Source: Nitrospirota bacterium
Lineage (GTDB): Bacteria; Nitrospirota; 9FT-COMBO-42-15; HDB-SIOI813
DNA: 6,568 nucleotides
NCBI GenBank assembly: GCA_023248365.1
Contig: JAHFER010000095.1
Location: 1 to 6,568 of the forward strand
Direction: 5' to 3'
The stretch's first letter is position 1; each line of letters opens with the position of its first letter. The notes under the pieces were generated by a model that worked only from the letters and a program-made list of their open reading frames with translations, ran no database searches and had not been told where the DNA came from. Position numbers and translations under genes: made by a program. Of the stretch, positions 1 through 5,723 are shown one piece after another.

Positions 1-1418
1 TTAATCAGGGCCGGCAGAAGGAAAGCGCTCCATGGGAAAAATCCCAGAAGAATAACAGGGATAAAATAATATATTGATCCCCTGTGCCCTGAAACAACAC
101 CTGTAAATCGTGTAAGATTATGTTTTATCAAAAACTCTGTGATAAAACCCCAGCCGCTTACCCATACCTCTAACACATACCAGGGCAAAGAAAAGAGCAG
201 AAAGATTATAGTACCTGAGATTAAACCCATATCCTTCAGGACTTTCTTAACCTGACCTTTAAACAATAGGAAGACTCCAACAATAAGACCAGGAATCACA
301 ATTCCTACAGGGCCTTTCGTAAGGACTGCAAGTCCGGCAAAAAGGAAAAAACTCCAATACCACCATTTCTTAAATTTAGCCTGCTCTGTATATCCCAGGA
401 AAAAAGAAAAAAGGGACAGAGTAACAAAAAGTGTAAGAGGCATATCAGTGATAGAGGCATGTGATAATACAATTACCTCAAGGGACGTAGCAAGGATCAG
501 TGCGGTTAAAACTCCCCAAAGATGATTTCCAATGCGTTTCACAAAATAATATGACAAAAGCACGAGGGCTAAGCCTGAGACTGCGGACCAAAACCTTGCG
601 GCAAATTCATTTACACCAAAAAGTTTGTAAGCAGAAGAGATTATCCAGTAAATCATTGCGGGTTTATCAAAGTGGTCTGTATAATTATAGTGCGGCGTAA
701 TCCAGTTCCCTAATTCAACCATCTCCCTTGCAGACTCAGCATAAACCGCCTCATCCACGTCAAAAAGTCCAGGTCCCCCAAGATGATAAAAGAACAGAAA
801 AAAGCTCAATGCTGTTATTGCAATAACAGCGCCTCTACCATTAATAAATGCCTTAACATCTTCAGTCCTTTTAGTCAGAACTGTCCTCCCAATCCATAGC
901 CCTAACAGGATACCTGCGAAGACATCCGAAGGAAAATGGGCATTAATATAAATCCTTGAAAAACTTACCAGGCCAGCATAAATATAAAGCGGATACTTCA
1001 TCCATGGATAGAAAGACGTCATAATTGAAGCAAGCGCAAAGGCTGAAGTGGCATGGCCGGAAGGGAACGAGTCAAAGCCGGATACAATGGTTGGGCCAAG
1101 ATGGAAACCTGCCGCGGCTATTATCCTGGGCCTTGTCCTTCCAATGAGGAGTTTTAAAGGCTGCACTAATATACCTGCAAGTACAAGCCCGAACAACCCC
1201 TTCTTTCCGGCCTCTGTCATTTTAGAATCTTTTTTAATAAGTATACCGGCCATCATGATGGAGACAGAAAATACAGCCTGTATCCATCCCAATCCTGAAT
1301 AACTAACCCATCCCATTAGCTTGAAAAGAAATGGATTGTTTATCTGTGCTATAATGCCTCTTAAAGGATTGTCTAATATCAGGAGGATGAACAGCGGGAT
1401 AAAAAACGATTTTAACAT
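1..1418 (-). CDS. PAP2 phosphatase fused to GT-C (GT39/GT83, ArnT/PMT-like) glycosyltransferase, C-terminus cut by window edge
   Basis: Translating the minus strand from the ATG at 1418 gives 472 codons with no stop to the window edge. Residues about 1-185 are a PAP2 lipid phosphatase with all three signature motifs: K89-x6-R96-P97, P119-S-G-H122 and S154-R155-x5-H161-x3-D165. Residues about 195-472 are the start of a GT-C polyprenyl-phosphate-sugar glycosyltransferase: a first membrane segment, then a loop with D220-V-D222-E223, H249-F-D-K-P253, L366-T-K-G-P370 and H433-N-L-T-R-F438, among many hydrophobic segments. GT39/GT83 proteins are usually about 500-600 residues, so half or more of this domain is visible. 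Known chemistry: PAP2 enzymes remove phosphate from undecaprenyl pyrophosphate or lipid A, and ArnT-like enzymes move a sugar from undecaprenyl phosphate to lipid A or another acceptor; both active sites face the periplasm. The substrates here are unknown. The start has no good Shine-Dalgarno, but an in-frame stop about 36 bases upstream and no intervening ATG support it. Confidence 0.9.
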   Translation of the reverse strand, partial: MLKSFFIPLFILLILDNPLRGIIAQINNPFLFKLMGWVSYSGLGWIQAVFSVSIMMAGILIKKDSKMTEAGKKGLFGLVLAGILVQPLKLLIGRTRPRIIAAAGFHLGPTIVSGFDSFPSGHATSAFALASIMTSFYPWMKYPLYIYAGLVSFSRIYINAHFPSDVFAGILLGLWIGRTVLTKRTEDVKAFINGRGAVIAITALSFFLFFYHLGGPGLFDVDEAVYAESAREMVELGNWITPHYNYTDHFDKPAMIYWIISSAYKLFGVNEFAARFWSAVSGLALVLLSYYFVKRIGNHLWGVLTALILATSLEVIVLSHASITDMPLTLFVTLSLFSFFLGYTEQAKFKKWWYWSFFLFAGLAVLTKGPVGIVIPGLIVGVFLLFKGQVKKVLKDMGLISGTIIFLLFSLPWYVLEVWVSGWGFITEFLIKHNLTRFTGVVSGHRGSIYYFIPVILLGFFPWSAFLLPALI

Positions 1419-1456
1419 CAGCCAATTATGCGATAATCGTGACTGTTATGTCAATT

Positions 1457-1619
1457 TTGACGGCTTCGTAAAAAGCGGGGTACCCATTGCTACGAAGTAA
1501 ATGCAATGGGTCGTGCGGCGTTGCGCTGCATCCTTCGTCATTGCGGCGTACCAACAAAGTACGCCTCATTCCTCAGGATTTGCGCGCCTTGCACCTGGGG
1601 CTTTTTACGAAGCCGTCAA
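1457..1619. repeat. MITE-like palindromic intergenic element with 20-bp terminal inverted repeats
   Basis: Perfect 20-bp inverted repeats bound this element: TTGACGGCTTCGTAAAAAGC at 1457-1476 and its exact complement at 1600-1619. Two further stems lie inside. One is a 9-bp stem (ACCCATTGC 1482-1490 with GCAATGGGT 1503-1511, 12-nt loop); the other is a 7-bp stem (GGCGTAC 1545-1551 with GTACGCC 1559-1565, 7-nt loop). The whole could fold into a branched structure. It contains no transposase and no credible gene. Similar elements, recognised from memory, are scattered between genes in deltaproteobacterial and Nitrospirota genomes. It lies in the divergent gap between the PAP2-glycosyltransferase gene and the 48-aa gene and ends 26 bp before the latter's start codon. 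No clear target-site duplication is visible. Confidence 0.85.
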
Positions 1620-1632
1620 TTCTATTTTTAAA

Positions 1633-1638
1633 AGGAGG
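1633..1638 (+). promoter_or_regulatory. Ribosome binding site of the 48-aa gene
   Basis: A full AGGAGG Shine-Dalgarno sequence, within AAAAGGAGGAG, sits 7 nt before the ATG at 1646. It is the strongest ribosome binding site in the window and the main reason to accept the very short reading frame that follows. Confidence 0.8.
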
Positions 1639-1645
1639 AGATTAG

Positions 1646-1792
1646 ATGGCAACAATAAACTACATGGTCAAGGTAGAGGATGCAAAGGTGTCTCAGATTA
1701 AAAAGGCCCTTGAGACTGCAAATATAAAGGTGATAAGCATAATTGATGTTTACAAATCAGGAGAAGGACAGGGCAGGAAGGACGAAGAATAA
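1646..1792 (+). CDS. Small hypothetical protein, 48 aa, beta-alpha-beta pattern
   Basis: ATG at 1646 to TAA at 1790-1792 encodes 48 residues. I do not recognise the family. The sequence alternates in a way typical of a small folded beta-alpha-beta unit: a strand at residues 3-10 (TINYMVKV), an amphipathic helix about 12-25 and a second strand about 27-36 (IKVISIIDVY). A charged, glycine-containing tail (residues 38-48) follows. There is no signal peptide, membrane segment or cysteine. The perfect AGGAGG at 7-nt spacing and the protein-like composition favour a real gene. It is the only plus-strand gene in the window and starts 26 bp past the palindromic element. It stops 5 bp before the stop codon of the converging GGDEF gene, so the two transcripts must overlap or share a bidirectional end. 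No function is proposed. Confidence 0.68.
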   Translation: MATINYMVKVEDAKVSQIKKALETANIKVISIIDVYKSGEGQGRKDEE

Positions 1793-1797
1793 GATAC

Positions 1798-2841
1798 CTA
1801 AATGCTTACCACACCATCCTTACCCTTATGCTTTGCCTGGTACAACCGGTCATCAGCCCTTCGGATAAGCTCATCAACTGTCTCAACGCCATTTTGAGGA
1901 AATGTGGAAACTCCTATACTTACTGTTATTAATGCCTCTTCGCCAAAAAAATCAGGCTTAAAATTCTTTACAGCCTTTCGTATTCTTTGTGCAAGATTAA
2001 AGGCATCTTCTTTATTTGTATGAGGAAGTACGACAGCAAATTCCTCTCCTCCATACCGTCCCACAACATCTGTCTCTCTAACAGTCTTTTTAATAACCCT
2101 TGCAACCTTCTGTAAAACTATATCCCCTTTTTGATGACCGTATGTATCATTTACCTTTTTAAAATCATCAATGTCAATCATAAGGTAAGATATGTCTGTA
2201 TTATATCTCTTTGCCCTTTTGAACTCTTCATTAAGCCTTCTTACAAAGTATCTGTGGTTATAGAGCAAGGTCAAACCATCAGTAACTGCCATCTTTTCAA
2301 GGAGAGAATTCTCTTCTTTTATGATATTAAACTTATGAGAATTGCTCAGCGCTATAGAAGCCATGCCCGCAACAATCTGGCAGGTCTTTATCTCCTGATC
2401 GTTTAATTGCCATCCCTTTCGCAATGTTTTCAGGTATAGAATCCCCATAGCGCCTTCAGTATAGTGTATAGGTATAACAATAATAGACTGTACCCCCATA
2501 TTGATAAGATTTTCTCTAAACTCTTTTATAAGGGGGCTGTCATCAACGTCCTTAATTATTACAATATTATCATCTTCAATAGCTTTAATAATCTCAGGAT
2601 ATTTTCTTAAATCTATTGTTATATTTTTAAGTTCAGGGCCTTCACATGTAGCAAGAATGTGTCCTGTCTTCTTATGTTTATCTACATGAATAAGTGAACA
2701 CCTTGTATCTTTAAGAACTTCTGAGATCTTTTTTACAATGAGAAAGAGTAAGTTTTCAGGTTCAAGAGTAGAAAATATCGCCCTGCTAATTTCAAGAATA
2801 ACATCTATACTATATGTGTCATCTAATTTCTTATCATGCAT
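1798..2841 (-). CDS. GAF-GGDEF diguanylate cyclase
   Basis: This 347-aa soluble protein makes the second messenger cyclic di-GMP from two GTP. Residues about 10-170 form a GAF sensor domain (for example IIVIPIHYTEGAMGILYL at 120-137). A short linking helix (about 170-186) leads to a complete GGDEF domain at about 187-347. Catalytic features are intact: D188 in TDGLTLLYNHRYF, metal-binding D223 in MIDIDDFKKVND, and the signature G264-G-E-E-F268. The inhibitory site R255-E-T-D258 sits exactly five residues before the signature, so product feedback inhibition is expected. There is no membrane segment, so the GAF domain should sense a cytoplasmic signal, ligand unknown. The start lies 5 bp after the stop of the DUF488 gene; a weak GGGGT motif overlapping the end of that gene could serve as ribosome binding site. 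The pair is probably co-transcribed. Confidence 0.95.
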   Translation of the reverse strand: MHDKKLDDTYSIDVILEISRAIFSTLEPENLLFLIVKKISEVLKDTRCSLIHVDKHKKTGHILATCEGPELKNITIDLRKYPEIIKAIEDDNIVIIKDVDDSPLIKEFRENLINMGVQSIIVIPIHYTEGAMGILYLKTLRKGWQLNDQEIKTCQIVAGMASIALSNSHKFNIIKEENSLLEKMAVTDGLTLLYNHRYFVRRLNEEFKRAKRYNTDISYLMIDIDDFKKVNDTYGHQKGDIVLQKVARVIKKTVRETDVVGRYGGEEFAVVLPHTNKEDAFNLAQRIRKAVKNFKPDFFGEEALITVSIGVSTFPQNGVETVDELIRRADDRLYQAKHKGKDGVVSI

Positions 2842-2846
2842 ATGCT

Positions 2847-3218
2847 CTACCCCGCATCTAACATAACAGTCACGCCGACTTTTTCCCCGGCCTGCTTAAT
2901 AGTTTCCGCCACCAGCCTTCTGTGGCAGGACTCAATTCCCGCCTCCCAGCACAAAAGACAGATATTTTTATTGGAATTAGACGCAACCCAGTCCTCAATA
3001 GAAGAGGCCCGCTGTTTCAGCTCTGAGGTCATATTTCCCATAAACTTACGGGAGTCTTTTGTCTTGTTAAATTCTATCTGCATCTCAAATGTTGGAGCAA
3101 AAAGATAGAGGGTTCTTATATCCCTGAACCTCTGTGGCCTTGTTGTTGAAATAGCATAAACAGTATAACCCTGAGTCTTAACCGGCACATTATCAAAATT
3201 CCTTGTCATCAGCTTCAT
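2847..3218 (-). CDS. DUF488 family protein (COG5483 type)
   Basis: This 123-aa protein matches the DUF488 family. The diagnostic C-terminal motif is I87-C-L-L-C90-W-E92 followed by C98-H99-R100-R-L-V-A. The N-terminal part (TRNFDNV, YAISTTRPQRF, LFAPTFEM around residue 45) fits the short COG5483 subgroup rather than the longer DUF488 proteins. The biochemical function of the family is not established; the conserved Cys, Glu and Cys-His-Arg cluster suggests a catalytic or metal-binding site. No signal peptide or membrane segment is seen. The start is uncertain: ATG at 3218 and an alternative three codons later (M4) both lack a good Shine-Dalgarno, and homologues often begin close to the equivalent of M4. 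It is the first gene of a likely two-gene unit with the diguanylate cyclase and lies directly downstream of the AT-rich DnaA-box region. Confidence 0.85.
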   Translation of the reverse strand: MKLMTRNFDNVPVKTQGYTVYAISTTRPQRFRDIRTLYLFAPTFEMQIEFNKTKDSRKFMGNMTSELKQRASSIEDWVASNSNKNICLLCWEAGIESCHRRLVAETIKQAGEKVGVTVMLDAG

Positions 3219-3304
3219 GGCCCATATACTAACATAAATAATAAAAAATAAAAACAGAGTTTAATTTTTAAACCACAGACTACCCTGTTTAGTGAGTTAG
3301 ATGT

Positions 3305-3313
3305 TGTGGATAA
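3305..3313 (-). promoter_or_regulatory. DnaA box, perfect match
   Basis: The plus strand reads TGTGGATAA, the exact complement of the DnaA consensus TTATCCACA. It lies about 30 bp from the A/T-only tract. It sits inside an imperfect palindrome (GTTGTGGA 3303-3310 and TCCTACAAC 3319-3327). Confidence 0.6.
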
Positions 3314-3467
3314 ATATTTCCTACAACAATATATTGGAGTATATCTAAAAGTTTTCAGTAACTTTTGCATAACACATTGAAATATAAGGCAATTCATCCT
3401 GATTAAAAATTAAGCACTAACCACGGGAGTCAATGTTGAAGGGAGTAACAATACATCAACTAAGGGG

Positions 3468-3487
3468 TTATCCACAGGTTATCCACT
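3468..3487 (+). promoter_or_regulatory. Tandem DnaA boxes (one perfect, one 8 of 9)
   Basis: TTATCCACA at 3468-3476 is followed 11 bp later, one helical turn and in the same direction, by TTATCCACT at 3479-3487. A weak inverted copy (7 of 9) follows at 3494-3502. Helically phased same-strand boxes are typical of cooperative DnaA binding. Confidence 0.6.
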
Positions 3488-3569
3488 GTTGGTTGTGGGA
3501 AAGGTTTATGCTGAAACCTGTGTAGACCATTGAAACACGTCATTCTTATATTCTGAAGTGAAACAGAGT

Positions 3570-4535
3570 TCATGGAATTAGCAGACTTTTCAATTGTTCA
3601 AATACAATAGGCAAATCGAATTTTGATTCAAAACTCAGGCGGGCGGCCGCAGCAATGCGGCTTCGTTTTTTATTATCAGAAATCAATGTCGTTAATACAT
3701 CAACCCATTGTTCCATGTTTCTGACCCACAATGCATTCTTCCCATCTTCCAGTATTTCACAAGTTGCCCCAATTGGTGAGCCGGCCACTGCAACCCGGCT
3801 GGCAAAATACTGTAGTGACTTGATAGGCGATTTGCCGCGTACAAACGGGTCATCGGGCAACGGCAGCAGTCCGATGTCGAACTGCCGCACAGCCTCATGC
3901 TCGCGGTCAGGCACAAAAGGAAGATAGATATAACGCAGCCCCTTGAATTGCGGGTCCTCCCCTGAATGAAATATCCATCTGACTTCAGGAAAACGGCGCT
4001 GTACATTAATAAGCTCCGGAAGAATCTGCCTGACAAAAACCAGGTTCTTAGGAGCGCCGGACCAGCCAATAGTGAGCAGAGAACCGGATCTGTGCACATC
4101 CTGCCATATGCATCCATCCAGCGACATTGGCACTACTGCAGTTGCAGCGCCATAGGCGGCTAATTCGCCGGCTATGACACCGTTGGCAGCGATACACAAG
4201 TCAGTGAACCGTGCAAGGGCGCGCAGTCTTACCCTGATTCGCAGTCTTGTAATCAAGCTGTGCTTTTTCCGGGGACTCAACCAGATAAGATCATCGGAAT
4301 CATATATAAGTCGTTTTGACCCAAGGCGTATCTGCCTGAGCCTAAGGACAGGCAGGAGTGTTTTTTGCAAAAGAACTGTATCATAATCCTGAAGTTTGTT
4401 GAAATCCCTAAACTCTTTAGCCGGAACACAATATAATTCTATCCCTGCAGACTTAAAAAGATCCCGATACTGGAGAATCCTGAACTTCGTGCTTGCTGTA
4501 TCCGGCCCGCCGAATGTTAATATTAATAATTTCAT
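3570..4535 (-). CDS. GT-B glycosyltransferase, GT4-like, 321 aa
   Basis: A soluble GT-B fold sugar transferase, most likely using a nucleotide sugar at the cytoplasmic face to extend a surface glycan. Visible signatures are the N-terminal strand MKLLILTFGG and the inter-domain motif I77-Y-D-S-D-D-L83, frequent in this GT4 subgroup. The C-terminal Rossmann half begins with LTIGWSGAPKNL (154-165). The donor-site region F219-D-I-G-L-L-P-L and G234-K-S-P-I-K-S-L-Q-Y243 follows, ending in SPIGATCEILEDG (253-265). The classical E-x7-E pair is replaced by this GKSPxKxLQY pattern, as in related subgroup members. No membrane segment is seen. The start ATG at 4535 has no clear Shine-Dalgarno and lies 21 bp after the stop of the upstream glycosyltransferase, so translation may depend on coupling. 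Parts of the gene reach about 58-62% GC, above its neighbours. Donor and acceptor sugars cannot be told. Confidence 0.88.
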   Translation of the reverse strand: MKLLILTFGGPDTASTKFRILQYRDLFKSAGIELYCVPAKEFRDFNKLQDYDTVLLQKTLLPVLRLRQIRLGSKRLIYDSDDLIWLSPRKKHSLITRLRIRVRLRALARFTDLCIAANGVIAGELAAYGAATAVVPMSLDGCIWQDVHRSGSLLTIGWSGAPKNLVFVRQILPELINVQRRFPEVRWIFHSGEDPQFKGLRYIYLPFVPDREHEAVRQFDIGLLPLPDDPFVRGKSPIKSLQYFASRVAVAGSPIGATCEILEDGKNALWVRNMEQWVDVLTTLISDNKKRSRIAAAARLSFESKFDLPIVFEQLKSLLIP

Positions 4536-4556
4536 ATATCTGAACAGTCGTTAATA

Positions 4557-5630
4557 CTATTTCTTCCACCCCAGTCTGGAGCGGATACGGCGAAGTAATT
4601 TACGCGGATGCCATATCGAAAGTGGTGAATGTATCCGGTTCCATGTTAAAACTATTTGATCCTGCCAGGTTGGTTTGTTCATTTCCGGAGATGCATCGGA
4701 CTCAATAGCATCGAGGACTTGAGATGCAAAACGGTCCCAGGTAAAATGAGTATCAATAAGATGCCAGTTCGATGCCTGCCATGCGTATAACCTCCCGGCA
4801 TCCTCCTGTTGCATTATTTCTATTATTTTGCAGGCTCTCTCTATATTATTCAATGGAATATTTACGATTCCTTCTACACCTTCATAACCGCTCTGCGGTG
4901 TACAGATTGGAATAAGACCCCAGGCCATGGACTCAATAATGGTTGTGGGATTAGCATCAGCATTACCAACGGTAATAAGAAAATCAAAGTTCCTTAGCAG
5001 ATTCCGGGCCGCAGGGTCAGAAAAGTCATACCGGCCAAGTTGACTAAGGTGGCGATAACGTTTCTTGGTAGAACCAATCCAGGAAAACTTAATGTGCGGC
5101 ATACGCATTGCAATGGAATCCAGATATCCAAGGTTTTTGTACCATGGATGATTTCCAATATAAACAAATTGCCGTTGTCCCGGCGGATTAAATGTTGTTT
5201 TAACACGCGGAAAATGTTCCCTGTTAACTGCCAAATCCAAATGAACTACTTTAGGCACGAAGTGCCGGCAGTGAGTATGGGGCAAGGCTTTGATCCAATA
5301 AGAACCGGTAATTGCGAGGAAAAGATCGCAGTGCGGAAGCACCTTATCTAAGTGAGCAACCTGCTTGGGATCGCCAGGAGCAAACGGATGCAGACACAAC
5401 CTTCTGCGCCAGCCTGGCTCACGTACGCTGCTGTTAAAGACCGCAGAAGGGTCCCAATGAGGGTGCCCAAGCAGTACGTCCCCCGGTTCAGGGTGGATGG
5501 TATAGGTCGCACGGTGATGGTGTATCTGAACCTCGTAATTCCTGCTAAGACGTTCGGATAACTCTCGGCCAATAGCAAAAGGTGTGTAAATGGCCGGCCC
5601 GGATGGATATACAAGGTGAACTGTATTCAT
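4557..5630 (-). CDS. GT-B glycosyltransferase, GT4-like, 357 aa
   Basis: A second GT-B sugar transferase. The N-terminal acceptor half (about 1-145) is divergent: it opens VHLVYPSGP and carries DVLLGHPHWDP at 51-61. The C-terminal half is recognisable: F155-V-Y-I-G-N-H-P-W-Y-K-N-L167, then IKFSWIGS (180-187), FDFLITVGNADANPTTIIESMAWGLIPI-type donor site between 215 and 242, and SGYEGVEGIV (247-256). The E-x7-E motif appears as D225-x7-E233, a conservative variant. The last 16 residues (about 342-357) hold nine Arg or Lys in an amphipathic pattern, which could hold the enzyme to the inner membrane. ATG at 5630 is backed by AGGAG on the minus strand at 5640-5644, 9 nt upstream. It is probably co-transcribed with the 321-aa glycosyltransferase 21 bp downstream. 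Specificity is unknown. Confidence 0.88.
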   Translation of the reverse strand: MNTVHLVYPSGPAIYTPFAIGRELSERLSRNYEVQIHHHRATYTIHPEPGDVLLGHPHWDPSAVFNSSVREPGWRRRLCLHPFAPGDPKQVAHLDKVLPHCDLFLAITGSYWIKALPHTHCRHFVPKVVHLDLAVNREHFPRVKTTFNPPGQRQFVYIGNHPWYKNLGYLDSIAMRMPHIKFSWIGSTKKRYRHLSQLGRYDFSDPAARNLLRNFDFLITVGNADANPTTIIESMAWGLIPICTPQSGYEGVEGIVNIPLNNIERACKIIEIMQQEDAGRLYAWQASNWHLIDTHFTWDRFASQVLDAIESDASPEMNKPTWQDQIVLTWNRIHSPLSIWHPRKLLRRIRSRLGWKK

Positions 5631-5639
5631 TGACTTAGT

Positions 5640-5644
5640 CTCCT
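5640..5644 (-). promoter_or_regulatory. Ribosome binding site of the 357-aa glycosyltransferase
   Basis: The minus strand reads AGGAG, 9 nt before the ATG at 5630, supporting that start. The 93-bp gap to the upstream gene (5631-5723) shows no convincing terminator hairpin or well-spaced promoter, so read-through from the WaaG-like gene is plausible. Confidence 0.6.
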
Positions 5645-5723
5645 GCTTTTTACAGCGAAGGCTGAATGGAGATTAATCATCACTGTTTCGTAAACTATAA
5701 AGATAGATAGTGTCATTAGAGTT

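Larger units (their letters stand above)
3219..3569. other. Non-coding AT-rich region with a DnaA-box cluster; candidate replication origin or DnaA-regulated region
   Basis: No convincing gene lies in these 351 bp. The part next to the DUF488 start (about 3228-3275) is almost pure A/T and includes a small hairpin, GTTTAA 3259-3264 with TTAAAC 3268-3273, which would suit an unwinding element. Perfect DnaA boxes (TTATCCACA) occur at 3305-3313 (minus strand) and 3468-3476 (plus). One-mismatch boxes are at 3479-3487 (TTATCCACT, plus) and 3364-3372 (TTATGCAAA on the minus strand, against TTATNCACA), and a two-mismatch one is at 3494-3502 (minus). A further hairpin, AGGTTT 3502-3507 with AAACCT 3514-3519, lies on the 3570 side. 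Box clusters beside an AT-rich tract are the usual layout of bacterial oriC. However, dnaA, dnaN, gidA or parA are not visible nearby and gene orientation does not switch across the region. Confidence 0.45.

Noticed and set aside
1501..1701. 66-aa plus-strand reading frame starting inside the palindromic element
   Set aside because: It is a translation of the repeat itself, running out of frame through the 48-aa gene; peptides of this kind are usual artefacts of such elements and there is no ribosome binding site.
2836..3108. 90-aa plus-strand frame opposite the DUF488 gene
   Set aside because: It is the antisense shadow of a recognised family protein, with no ribosome binding site of its own.
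3215..3397. 60-aa minus-strand reading frame whose stop overlaps the DUF488 start codon as ATGA
   Set aside because: The overlap looks like translational coupling, but there is no ribosome binding site, the composition (Cys, Tyr, Leu-rich from AT-rich DNA) is not protein-like, and it covers a perfect DnaA box and the A/T-only tract.
3502..3519. 6-bp hairpin as a terminator for the glycosyltransferase operon
   Set aside because: The stem is short and A/T-rich in part, and no run of T follows on the minus strand beyond three bases, so it is too weak to call.
3692..4117. 141-aa minus-strand frame within the 321-aa glycosyltransferase
   Set aside because: It is a shifted frame of a gene whose motifs are all in the other frame; it has no family resemblance.
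5631..5723. Promoter for the two downstream glycosyltransferases (TATAGT-like -10)
   Set aside because: No -35 box is found at acceptable spacing; the nearest TTGAAA lies about 22 nt away, inside the end of the upstream gene.
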